DNA of 64,000 bases from Parvivirga hydrogeniphila (GTDB lineage: Bacteria > Actinomycetota > Coriobacteriia > Anaerosomatales > Anaerosomataceae): NCBI RefSeq assembly GCF_023371205.1, contig NZ_JAMCCO010000001.1, forward strand, positions 802,662-866,661. The letters run 5' to 3'. A model generated the notes under the pieces. That model had not been told where the DNA came from, did not search any database, and saw nothing but the letters and a program-made list of their open reading frames with translations. Both the position numbers and the translations under genes were made by a program. Positions 7,707 to 14,987 of this stretch are shown here, one piece after another; the stretch's first letter is position 1; each line of letters opens with the position of its first letter.

Positions 7707-8576
7707 ATGAGCAGGTTCCGCAAGGCGCTCGCACTGGCAGTCGTGTGCGCTCTGGCTCTGAGCGCTCTCGCGCTCGGCGGGTGCGCCAAGAAGGAAGACA
7801 CCGGCACTGGCGGCGAGACCGGTGCGCGGGTCATCAAGAGCGTGGACGATCTGAAGAGCGGCGACAAGGTCGGCGTCCAGTCCGGGACGACGGGCGAGGA
7901 GTGGGCGAAGAAGAACCTCGCGCCCAAGGGCGTCCAGGTCGTGCCGTACGATGACGTCCTCCTCGCGTTCCAGGCGCTGCAGGCGGGCGACGTCGTTGGT
8001 GTCATCAACGACCTGCCGATTTCCCAAGACATCGTGAAGGATGAAACGCGCGGGCTGGAGATCGTCCAGGAGATCAAGACCGACGAGACGTATGGGTTCG
8101 CCTTCAACAAGAACAACCCGACGCTGCGCGACGCGGTGAACTGGGCGCTCGCCGAGGTCATCAAGGACGGGACGTACAACGAGATCTACAAGAAGTGGTT
8201 CGGTTCCGAGCCGATGTCGATGCCTGAGGCGACCAGCGGCGTTAGCGAGAAGCCGGCCGGCGAGATCAAGACGCTCACCCCCGGGAAGATCATCGTCGGG
8301 TCCGACACCGCCTTCCCGCCCTTCGAAAATGTCGAGGGTGGCGAGATTGTGGGGTTCGACGTCGACCTCATGAAGGCGATCGGAGAGAAGCTCGGGATGG
8401 ACGTCGAGTTCAAGAGCTACAAGTTCGACGCGCTCATCACCGGCCTGCAGGCCGGCACCGAGTTCGACATGGTCGCGTCGGCGATGACGATCACCGAGGA
8501 GCGCAAGCAGTCGGTGGACTTCTCGGATCCGTACATCAACTCCAACCAGTCCCTCGCCGTCCGCAAGGCCAAGTAG
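7707..8576 (+). CDS. Amino-acid ABC transporter substrate-binding protein with circularly permuted lobes
   Basis: A 289-residue SBP family 3 protein whose halves are in reversed order. The ATG at 7707 follows AGGAGG (7697-7702); the signal peptide ends in LALGGCAKK, a lipoprotein site. Residues ~38-175 correspond to the normal second part of the family: VDDLKSGDKVGVQSGTTGEE through GTYNEIYKKWFG, which usually ends the protein. After a short linker, residues ~190-289 are the normal beginning: PGKIIVGSDTAFPPFENVEG, GFDVDLMKAIGEKLG, MTITEERKQSVDFSDPY and SNQSLAVRK. All parts needed for a complete two-lobe fold are present, so this looks like a functional permutation and not a fragment. It precedes the permease and ATPase. 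Confidence 0.85.
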   Translation: MSRFRKALALAVVCALALSALALGGCAKKEDTGTGGETGARVIKSVDDLKSGDKVGVQSGTTGEEWAKKNLAPKGVQVVPYDDVLLAFQALQAGDVVGVINDLPISQDIVKDETRGLEIVQEIKTDETYGFAFNKNNPTLRDAVNWALAEVIKDGTYNEIYKKWFGSEPMSMPEATSGVSEKPAGEIKTLTPGKIIVGSDTAFPPFENVEGGEIVGFDVDLMKAIGEKLGMDVEFKSYKFDALITGLQAGTEFDMVASAMTITEERKQSVDFSDPYINSNQSLAVRKAK

Positions 8577-8610
8577 CAGAGCGGGCGTCACGAGGCTCAA
8601 GAGCCGTGAA

Positions 8611-8637
8611 GGGCCGGCGGGCAGGTCTCGCCGGCCC
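8611..8637 (+). terminator. Strong GC hairpin without a T tract, between binding protein and permease
   Basis: GGGCCGGCG (8611-8619) pairs with CGCCGGCCC (8629-8637) around a 9-base loop. No T run follows. It may partly end transcription or protect the upstream message so that the binding protein is made in excess over the permease. Confidence 0.5.
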
Positions 8638-8680
8638 TGCGGTATGATGCGCAAGACGGTTCTGCGCGAGGAGGAAGCGC

Positions 8681-9931
8681 GTGAAGCGGCACGTTCGCAC
8701 TCGCATCGTTCAGGCAGTGTATCTGACGCTGGGGATAGCGCTGCTCGCAGCGCTGCTCACGATGACCGGTCCGGAGCGGTTGACGTACGACCGTCCGGCG
8801 CCGCGGGGTCAGACCGGGATGGTGCGAGACGAGTTCCCGATTCCGCCGACGCTCGACGTCGTCACCATCGCGAGGCAGAACGCGAACGTCGTGCTGCCGC
8901 AGGCGACGCTTGCGCCGGGAAGCGTCGTGACGCTCAAGCGTCAGCCACCGGGTGGCGGCATGGGCTCTTCCACGTGGGTACTGGGGGCGGTCGAGACCTC
9001 CCCGGCGGTCCTGCTCAACGGTGCTCCGGTCGCTGGCGAGACGACGCTTGCTGATGGCGATGTGCTGACCGTGGGCGGCGTGCCGATCACCTTCGAGGCG
9101 GGCCGCCGAGGTGTCCTCGGTGCTCTGGACTGGTGGGAGACAGGCAAGGTCTCGCACCTGTTCGCATCGCCGAAGGTCATCGTGCAGGCCTTTCCCCAGG
9201 TGCTCAAGGCGTTCCCGGTGTCGCTGCTATGCGTCCTCGTGGCGTACCCGCTCGCGATCCCGATCGGTCTTGCGCTCGCCTTCATGAAGATGGCACGCTC
9301 AGGGTGGTTCCGGCTCCCATCGACCGCGTACATCGACTTCATCCGCGGCACGCCGCTGTTCTTGCAGATCCTCATCGTCTTTTTCGGGCTCCCGCTCCTG
9401 CCCCCGTGGCAAGCGCTGCTTGCGGCGTTCCCGGGACTCAATGAGCCAGGGCCGTTCGGGCCGACGTACTCGTTGTACGTCCGCACGTTCGCGGTGCTGT
9501 CGTTCAACTCCGCCGCGTACATGGCCGAGATCTTCCGCGCCGGCATCCAGTCCATCAACAAGGGCCAGATGGAGGCGGCGCGCTCGCTCGGCATGACCAC
9601 TCCGCAGGCGATGGCCTTCGTCATCATCCCGCAGACGGTCAGGCGCATACTCCCGACGATGATGTCCGAGTTCATCTTGCTGTTCAAAGACACCTCGCTG
9701 CTGGCGGCGGTCGGCATGGGCGAGATGGTGATGCGAGCGCGGGAGGCGGCCTCCTCGACCTACAACGTCTCGCCGTACCTGCTCGCAGCGGCGTTCTACC
9801 TCGTGGTGACCATCCCGCTCGGTCGTCTGGTGCACCGGCTGGAGAACCGGCTGGCGCAGTCCGAGGGCGGAGGGATATCCGTGTCGGAGAGCGTGCCGAC
9901 CATCGATTCCGAGCACGCGATAGCGGTGTGA
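8681..9931 (+). CDS. Polar amino-acid ABC transporter permease with extra N-terminal domain
   Basis: The C-terminal ~250 residues are a permease of the His/Glu/Gln/Arg family. The coupling-helix (EAA) motif is seen in EIFRAGIQSINKGQMEAARS, with IRGTPLFLQILIVFFGLP before it and FKDTSLLAAVGMGEM after it. The protein is 416 residues against the usual ~220-250. A first membrane segment (residues ~10-30) is followed by ~130 extra residues ending VLLNGAPVAGETTLADGDVL, which resembles the last strands of an FHA-like beta sandwich and probably faces outward. GAGGAGGA at 8668-8675 precedes the GTG start. It pairs with the two binding proteins upstream and the ATPase downstream. Confidence 0.88.
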   Translation: MKRHVRTRIVQAVYLTLGIALLAALLTMTGPERLTYDRPAPRGQTGMVRDEFPIPPTLDVVTIARQNANVVLPQATLAPGSVVTLKRQPPGGGMGSSTWVLGAVETSPAVLLNGAPVAGETTLADGDVLTVGGVPITFEAGRRGVLGALDWWETGKVSHLFASPKVIVQAFPQVLKAFPVSLLCVLVAYPLAIPIGLALAFMKMARSGWFRLPSTAYIDFIRGTPLFLQILIVFFGLPLLPPWQALLAAFPGLNEPGPFGPTYSLYVRTFAVLSFNSAAYMAEIFRAGIQSINKGQMEAARSLGMTTPQAMAFVIIPQTVRRILPTMMSEFILLFKDTSLLAAVGMGEMVMRAREAASSTYNVSPYLLAAAFYLVVTIPLGRLVHRLENRLAQSEGGGISVSESVPTIDSEHAIAV

Positions 9932-9943
9932 GAAGGGGCGCGA

Positions 9944-10687
9944 ATGGATCCCAGCAGCGAGCCGGTCGTCCGCATCAAGGGGCTCCGCAAGCGTTTCGGA
10001 GACCTCGAGGTCCTGCGCGGCGTCGACATGGACGTGCGCAAGGGCGAGGTCGTCGTCATCCTCGGGCCGTCGGGCTCAGGCAAGTCCACGCTGCTGCGCT
10101 GCGTGAACCGGCTTGAGGAGCCCACGGGCGGCGAGGTGTGGTTCGAGGACATCCTTGTGAACAGCCCCAAGACCGACATCAACCGCGTGCGCGAGAAGAT
10201 CGGGATGGTCTTCCAGAGCTTCAACCTGTTCCCGCACCTCACCGCCAAAGGCAACGTGATGCTCGCACAGCGCAAGGTGCTCAAGCGCTCGAAGGAAGAG
10301 GCCGAGCGCATCGCCGTCGAGCAGCTCACGCGCGTGGGGCTCGCCGACCGCATCGACTACTACCCGGCGCAGCTCTCCGGAGGCCAACAGCAACGCGTCG
10401 CCATCGCCCGGGCGCTCGCGATGGATCCGCACGTCATGCTGTTCGACGAGGTGACCTCCGCGCTCGATCCCGAGCTGGTGCGCGGCGTGCTCGACGTGAT
10501 GAAGCAGCTCGCGCTCGGCGGCATGACGATGCTCGTGGTGACGCACGAGATGGGGTTCGCGCGCGACGTCGCAGACCGCGTCGTGTTCATGGACGGGGGC
10601 GTCATCGTCGAAGAGGGGCTTCCGGACGAGGTGTTCGACAACCCCAAGCACGAGCGCACCAAGGACTTCCTGGGGCACATCAGCTAG
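9944..10687 (+). CDS. Polar amino-acid ABC transporter ATP-binding protein
   Basis: A 247-residue ATPase of the GlnQ/HisP type that energises the transporter encoded just upstream. All motifs are intact: Walker [10 protein letters not shown] (~residue 46), Q-loop in [13 protein letters not shown], signature [15 protein letters not shown], Walker [15 protein letters not shown], and the H-loop in [17 protein letters not shown]. Length and order are typical. It starts 12 bases after the permease stop. Substrate specificity (glutamine, glutamate, arginine, histidine or cystine) cannot be settled from the sequence. Confidence 0.95.
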   Translation: MDPSSEPVVRIKGLRKRFGDLEVLRGVDMDVRKGEVVVILGPSGSGKSTLLRCVNRLEEPTGGEVWFEDILVNSPKTDINRVREKIGMVFQSFNLFPHLTAKGNVMLAQRKVLKRSKEEAERIAVEQLTRVGLADRIDYYPAQLSGGQQQRVAIARALAMDPHVMLFDEVTSALDPELVRGVLDVMKQLALGGMTMLVVTHEMGFARDVADRVVFMDGGVIVEEGLPDEVFDNPKHERTKDFLGHIS

Positions 10688-10790
10688 CGTCTGCAGTGGG
10701 TGCTGCCGGGACCAAGGTGCGCCGAGCTCTCGTACCAACTCAGGGCGGTTGGGTATCTTCAAAGTGTCCGACCACGTGAGGAGGTCTGCG

Positions 10791-11327
10791 ATGAACACAG
10801 TCGTGAAGGGTCGCCACATGGATGTCACGCCGGCTCTCCGCGAGTACGCGGAAGAGAAAATCGGCAAGGCCGCCAAGCTTCTGAACGATCACATGGTGAT
10901 GAGCATCGAGATCGAACTGAGCGCTGAGCGCAACCCGGCGATCGAGAAGAAGCACGTGGCGGAGGTCACGCTGTTCACGAAAGGCCACGTCATTCGGGCG
11001 AAGGAGGCCGCCGTCGACATGTACGCGGCCATCGACCTTGTGTCCGAGAAGCTCGAGCGCCAAGTCCAGAAGCTCAAGACGAAGCTGCAGAACCGTCACA
11101 AGGCCGCTGCGCCGGCGATTGCCGAAGCGGCTCCTGTTGAGGAGTCCGAGCCGAGCATCGTCAAGCGGAAGGTCATCGAGGTCAAGCCGATGGCGCCTGA
11201 AGAGGCGGCGCTGCAGATGGAGCTTCTGGGGCACGACTTCTTCGTGTTCGCTTCGGCTGAGACCGAGAGCATCAACGTGCTGTATCGCAGGAGCGACGGC
11301 GACTACGGACTCATCGTCCCACGGTAG
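10791..11327 (+). CDS. hpf: Ribosome hibernation promoting factor, long form
   Basis: A 178-residue long-form HPF (RaiA/YfiA family) that dimerises and inactivates 70S ribosomes as 100S particles in starvation. The ATG at 10791 follows GAGGAGG (10778-10784). The N-terminal S30AE domain covers residues ~1-105 (VKGRHMDVTPALREYAEEK). A lysine-rich linker leads to the C-terminal dimerisation domain (~125-178) with FFVFASAETESINVLYRR and DGDYGLIVP. A weak TATCTT at 10754-10759 may be its -10. An intrinsic terminator follows. In related genomes this gene commonly lies next to comF and secA; here both are several kilobases away. Confidence 0.95.
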   Translation: MNTVVKGRHMDVTPALREYAEEKIGKAAKLLNDHMVMSIEIELSAERNPAIEKKHVAEVTLFTKGHVIRAKEAAVDMYAAIDLVSEKLERQVQKLKTKLQNRHKAAAPAIAEAAPVEESEPSIVKRKVIEVKPMAPEEAALQMELLGHDFFVFASAETESINVLYRRSDGDYGLIVPR

Positions 11328-11348
11328 AGCTGGCTGCGGCGATTGCGA

Positions 11349-11379
11349 GAGGGCGGCGCGAGCCGCCCTCTTATTTGTT
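11349..11379 (+). terminator. Intrinsic terminator after hpf
   Basis: GAGGGCGGC (11349-11357) pairs perfectly with GCCGCCCTC (11362-11370) around a GCGA tetraloop and is followed by TTATTTGTT. This is one of the clearest intrinsic terminators of the window. Confidence 0.9.
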
Positions 11380-11407
11380 ACTGCGAGTTACGATCGTGCT
11401 GTGATTG

Positions 11408-11436
11408 TTGACACAGTCCGGCCGCTGGGATTAGAT
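11408..11436 (+). promoter_or_regulatory. Strong sigma-70-type promoter
   Basis: A consensus TTGACA (11408-11413) and TTAGAT (11431-11436) are separated by exactly 17 bases. Transcription would start near 11443, giving a ~66-base leader for the gene at 11509. It is the most canonical promoter seen in the window. Confidence 0.8.
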
Positions 11437-11508
11437 AGAGCGCAGCGGGCCAAGGCAGACACATTCGCAGACGTGCACGTGCAGCACAGCAGCAGCAGGA
11501 GGTCCGAC

Positions 11509-12168
11509 GTGGAGCGCAGCATCTCTGCAGCCACGATAGCCGAGATCGAAGAGGCGCTGTCGCAGGTCTCCGAAATCAAGGCTGCGCGCGTCGTGGCGTC
11601 TTCCGAGGGATACATCGAAGAGATCCACGTGCTCGCTCTGCCGACCAAGTCGCCGAAGCAGCTCGTGCGCGACATCGAGTCGACGATCATGGCCACCTTC
11701 GGCATCCCGGTCGACCACAAGAAGATCTCGATTGCGCAGCTCGGTCAGGACGCGGTTCCGAAGACCTCACCGTACGACCATCCACGTGCCCTCATCCGCT
11801 CCGTCAGCACCGAGACCGCGGGTCTGGAAGTGAAGGTCTCCGTGGCGCTGGAGATTGGGGGCGAGCTCTTCATCGGCACGGCCACAGGGCCGGCAAGCCA
11901 GACGACGAGGCAACGGCTCGTGGCGCAAGCGGCCTTGAACGCTGTCGAAGAGTACCTGCAGGGATCCATGGCGTTCGCGCTCGAGGACGTCGCGATCGTC
12001 AGGCTCGGTCAGCAGACCGTGGCCGTGGCGTGCATCGCCCTCGTGACATCGCTCGGAGAACAACCGCTCACCGGCGCGGCCCTCGTGCGCCAGAGCGAGA
12101 AGGATTCGATCGTCAAGGCGACGCTGGACGCGCTCAATCGACGCCTCGGGTTTTTGACAACGACATAG
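11509..12168 (+). CDS. Conserved two-part protein of unknown function
   Basis: A 219-residue soluble protein with no signal peptide or membrane segment that I cannot name. The GTG at 11509 is chosen because AGGAGG stands at 11497-11502 and the promoter start site lies at ~11443; a GTG at 11401 precedes that promoter. The N-terminal ~75 residues (SISAATIAEIEEALSQVSEI, EIHVLALPTKSPKQLVRDIE) look like a small alpha/beta domain. The C-terminal part has two similar halves, LEVKVSVALEIGGELFIGTA and ALEDVAIVRLGQQTVAVACI, suggesting a duplicated beta-alpha fold. The strong promoter implies high expression. It stands alone between the hpf terminator and the HD-GYP cluster. Confidence 0.75.
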   Translation: MERSISAATIAEIEEALSQVSEIKAARVVASSEGYIEEIHVLALPTKSPKQLVRDIESTIMATFGIPVDHKKISIAQLGQDAVPKTSPYDHPRALIRSVSTETAGLEVKVSVALEIGGELFIGTATGPASQTTRQRLVAQAALNAVEEYLQGSMAFALEDVAIVRLGQQTVAVACIALVTSLGEQPLTGAALVRQSEKDSIVKATLDALNRRLGFLTTT

Positions 12169-12262
12169 ACAAATTTGGGCCAACGCCGTGCCGTATTGCA
12201 TGAACACTGTCAGCATTCGATCGAGCGGAGCGGACAGGGTTCTTCCATTGCTAGCGGGATGG

Positions 12263-12294
12263 GAGAAGACACCACTGGTAAAGGGGGTCTTCTC
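12263..12294 (+). promoter_or_regulatory. Hairpin burying the ribosome site of a small peptide gene
   Basis: GAGAAGAC (12263-12270) pairs with GTCTTCTC (12287-12294). After an A-G mismatch the stem continues with CC to GG, so the G-rich ribosome site (12282-12287) lies inside it. The ATG at 12297 follows immediately. Initiation could therefore be controlled by opening of the stem. Confidence 0.5.
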
Positions 12295-12296
12295 AA

Positions 12297-12377
12297 ATGA
12301 AGCGGATTGCTTTCCTTCTCGCGTCTCTCGCCGCTCTCGTTCTTGGTGGCGGGGCTCTGAAAATCCCGACCCAATAG
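12297..12377 (+). CDS. Possible 26-residue hydrophobic peptide
   Basis: A very short reading frame with a good ribosome site (AAGGGGGT, 12281-12288). It encodes MKRIAFLLASLAALVLGGG followed by seven residues and TAG. The product resembles a bare signal peptide or single membrane helix. It lies 58 bases before the HD-GYP gene, in the 12169-12435 gap that otherwise holds no gene. It could be a leader peptide, a small membrane partner of the HD-GYP protein, or chance. Confidence 0.4.
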   Translation: MKRIAFLLASLAALVLGGGALKIPTQ

Positions 12378-12435
12378 AGCGTCTTCCAGCAAACGGCGTC
12401 GGCGTTGGCTCATCACTTCCTGGTTGGAGCTACTG

Positions 12436-13734
12436 GTGAGGCTGAACCGAAAAAGGCTACTTGCGATACTCACTGTGATCCTTGCAGTCTTCATTGCTGC
12501 AGGGGTTTGGAGGGTCTATCCGCTGACCCAGTGGCTTCCGCTTGCAGGATTGTCGTTGCTCACATTCATGTTTGCGAATCTCGCTCTGGACCTACGGCCT
12601 GGCCTGGTCAACTCTTTGGACAGTTCCGTTGTGACGGCCGCCTATTTGCTCTATGGGCCGCTGGGGGCTGGTACCGTGGCGTCCTTTGTGCTACCCCTCC
12701 GCGCCTACATCCGGGACCGCACCCCGCTCGTGGTTGTCGTGCGGAACATGGCGGCGGCCTTCTCCGTGGCCGCCGTGGCGGGTTTCGTCGTTTCTCAAGC
12801 CATCAGGCTGCTCTCAGGGCCGAGCTCCATGGGTTGGTCCAGCACGGCGCAGGGATTCTTTGTTGCAGTCCCGTTCGTGGTTCTGATGAACTGGTTCAAT
12901 GATGCAGACGTTGCTCTCTACTACGCTTTAAGCAAAAGGATGAGGTTTGTCGATGCGCTGAAGTCGGTCGACTCACTTGCCGACATGCCAGGCAATCTGG
13001 TTCTCGCAATCCTAGGGTACGCCCTGGCCGTGCTCGTATCTGCGGGGAGCTGGGTCGGCGCGGTTCTTCTTCTAGCTCCGGTCGTGGTGGTGCGTAGAGC
13101 GTTCCGAGTGTACGCAGAATTGGCATCGATGTACGCATCAACCCTCGGGGCGCTGGTGAGCGCTATCGAGGCCAAGGACCCATACACGAAGGGCCACTCT
13201 GAGAGGGTCGCGGGAATCGCTCGAAAGATTGGTGCTGCTCTGAAGCTCGGCAAGAGCGAGATCGTTGCTCTTGAGCGAGCCGCGCTGCTACACGACGTGG
13301 GGAAGATAGCTATTCCAGGCCGGATACTCCAGTATCAGGGAAGACTCAGCGACGAAGACTATGATCTGATCCAGCAGCATCCAGCCATGGCCGTCGAAGT
13401 GCTTGCACACATCGATTACGCGCAAGAGCTGCTTCCCATCATCCGGCACCACCATGAGCGGGTCGGCGGGCTTGGGTATCCGGACGGCCTGAACGGCGAT
13501 GAGGTTCCGCTGCTTTCGAGAATACTGGCTGTTGCAGACGCGTACGATGCCATGACTTCGGACAGGCCATACAGACCCGGCATGTCGCGCGAAGAGGCCG
13601 TGAGAGAGCTGTACCGATGCAGCGGCACGCAGTTCGATCCGCGAGCGGTAGAGGCGCTCGTGCAGGTTCTCCAGGGTGAGCACGGCGATGCGCTCGATGA
13701 TGGGGCACCCCGCACGCCTGCGCCTTCTCAGTGA
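12436..13734 (+). CDS. Membrane-anchored HD-GYP cyclic-di-GMP phosphodiesterase
   Basis: A 432-residue protein with a hydrophobic N-terminal half (about six or seven membrane segments, residues ~10-225) and a C-terminal HD-GYP domain that hydrolyses c-di-GMP in the cytoplasm. The GTG at 12436 follows GGAG (12426-12429); a TTG at 12424 is the alternative. Metal and catalytic motifs are intact: KGHSERVAGIARKIG, LLHDVGKIAIP (~residue 285), and HHHERVGGLGYPDGLNGDEV with the GYP signature (~residue 338). The last codons overlap the start of the next gene (GTGA), so the two are translationally coupled. Codon use is less GC-biased at third positions than in the housekeeping genes. Confidence 0.9.
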   Translation: MRLNRKRLLAILTVILAVFIAAGVWRVYPLTQWLPLAGLSLLTFMFANLALDLRPGLVNSLDSSVVTAAYLLYGPLGAGTVASFVLPLRAYIRDRTPLVVVVRNMAAAFSVAAVAGFVVSQAIRLLSGPSSMGWSSTAQGFFVAVPFVVLMNWFNDADVALYYALSKRMRFVDALKSVDSLADMPGNLVLAILGYALAVLVSAGSWVGAVLLLAPVVVVRRAFRVYAELASMYASTLGALVSAIEAKDPYTKGHSERVAGIARKIGAALKLGKSEIVALERAALLHDVGKIAIPGRILQYQGRLSDEDYDLIQQHPAMAVEVLAHIDYAQELLPIIRHHHERVGGLGYPDGLNGDEVPLLSRILAVADAYDAMTSDRPYRPGMSREEAVRELYRCSGTQFDPRAVEALVQVLQGEHGDALDDGAPRTPAPSQ

Positions 13735-14966
13735 GAGATGGTGAGTCCTTGATCAAAGCGCTGGAGATGTCGGGCATTCTGGTTCTGGCGGGAAGCGCCC
13801 TGAGGTTGCTTCGCGTCAAGCTCCCCAGAGGGGAAATGCGTTCCTTTGACACCGCAGTCGTTGTCCTGGCCCTTTGGCATCTGGGTCTAGTTCCCGGAAT
13901 CGCTATCTCAGTATTGACGGGCGCCGTAGAAGCCCTGCACCGCCGGCTGATTCTGAAAGAGCCGGCCTCTCTGGCGGTCGATGCCGTGGCAGAAATCCTT
14001 CGCCGGCTTCTTGTGCTTTTCGTCGTCGGATCTCTCTTGCTCGTTGTGCCGAACGGTATCGAAGGCGATGGAGTGGTTGCGGCAGTGCTCGTTCTCGGCT
14101 GCGTGCACGCGCTTGTGGACGAAGCGTCCCATCGCGTCTTGGTAGCAGCCATGGCGAGGGACCATAGGCGATTGTTTAGGGCTGGGGCGATGCCTGCCGA
14201 GCCAGTTGCAAGCATCTATGCGCTACACATCCTGCTCTCATCGGTGGCCAGCAGGCTCATCGCTCTCATGGGTGTATGGGGGACGCTCCTGCCTCTAAGC
14301 ATCCTTCTGCTGCTCCAGTACGGGCTCGTCATGTACATGAGGATCCGGCTCGCCTACTCGCAGACCATCGCAGCTCTTTCGCGGGCCATAGAGATGGCGT
14401 TGGGTGACGCCCCGGGTTCGTCAAGCGATCTGGCCGACTTGGCTGTCAGGGTCGGAAAGTGGATCGGCCTGAAGAGCGAGACGTTGGAGAACCTGAACTA
14501 CGCGGCCTTGCTGCGACGCATCGGATGGATCGGGCTTGTGACGGACACCGAGGCCGCAGCAGGTGCAGGCTCTCCACCGACCCATGGCGCAGAGAGAAGC
14601 GCGGGCGTTCTCTCCTCGATCGAGTTCCTCAGGGGGGCCGCCACGATCATCGCGCCGACGGTCGTAGAGAGCGGGTGTGCTGAGGAGTCGGCTGCCGCGG
14701 CGCAAATCCTCGAGGCCTGCGTTCTATACCAGGAAGAGGTTTCGGCATCTGCGCAGCCGGAGCTCGCCCTTCGGTGCATACAGGACCGGTTGCAGACCTG
14801 CGAGCAAGTGATGCGGGCGTTGGAGCACGAAGCGCAGCGGAGCAGGATGATGGAGCTCGATGCACAACCGAGCGCTTCGTCGTGGCGTGCAGAACATGCA
14901 TGGGGCGCAAGGCGGTGTCTTTTCAGGCGGCCGGTCTCGTGGTACAAAACACGACACCCTCGGTGA
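13731..14966 (+). CDS. Membrane protein with degenerate HD domain, partner of the HD-GYP enzyme
   Basis: A 411-residue protein starting with GTG in the GTGA overlap. Its N-terminal ~220 residues form membrane segments like those of the neighbour. The following AIAALSRAIEMALGDAPGSS and ENLNYAALLRRIGWIGLV align by eye with the neighbour's GALVSAIEAKDPYTKGHS and LERAALLHDVGKIAI. The catalytic HD has become RR, the histidine of GHS is absent and there is no GYP motif. It is therefore a paralogue without phosphodiesterase activity, perhaps a c-di-GMP sensor, a structural partner or a regulator. The C-terminal ~100 residues look unstructured and arginine-rich. The next gene begins 22 bases on. Confidence 0.75.
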   Translation: MRDGESLIKALEMSGILVLAGSALRLLRVKLPRGEMRSFDTAVVVLALWHLGLVPGIAISVLTGAVEALHRRLILKEPASLAVDAVAEILRRLLVLFVVGSLLLVVPNGIEGDGVVAAVLVLGCVHALVDEASHRVLVAAMARDHRRLFRAGAMPAEPVASIYALHILLSSVASRLIALMGVWGTLLPLSILLLLQYGLVMYMRIRLAYSQTIAALSRAIEMALGDAPGSSSDLADLAVRVGKWIGLKSETLENLNYAALLRRIGWIGLVTDTEAAAGAGSPPTHGAERSAGVLSSIEFLRGAATIIAPTVVESGCAEESAAAAQILEACVLYQEEVSASAQPELALRCIQDRLQTCEQVMRALEHEAQRSRMMELDAQPSASSWRAEHAWGARRCLFRRPVSWYKTRHPR

Positions 14967-14987
14967 GTCTCCGGATAGGGGGAGGGG

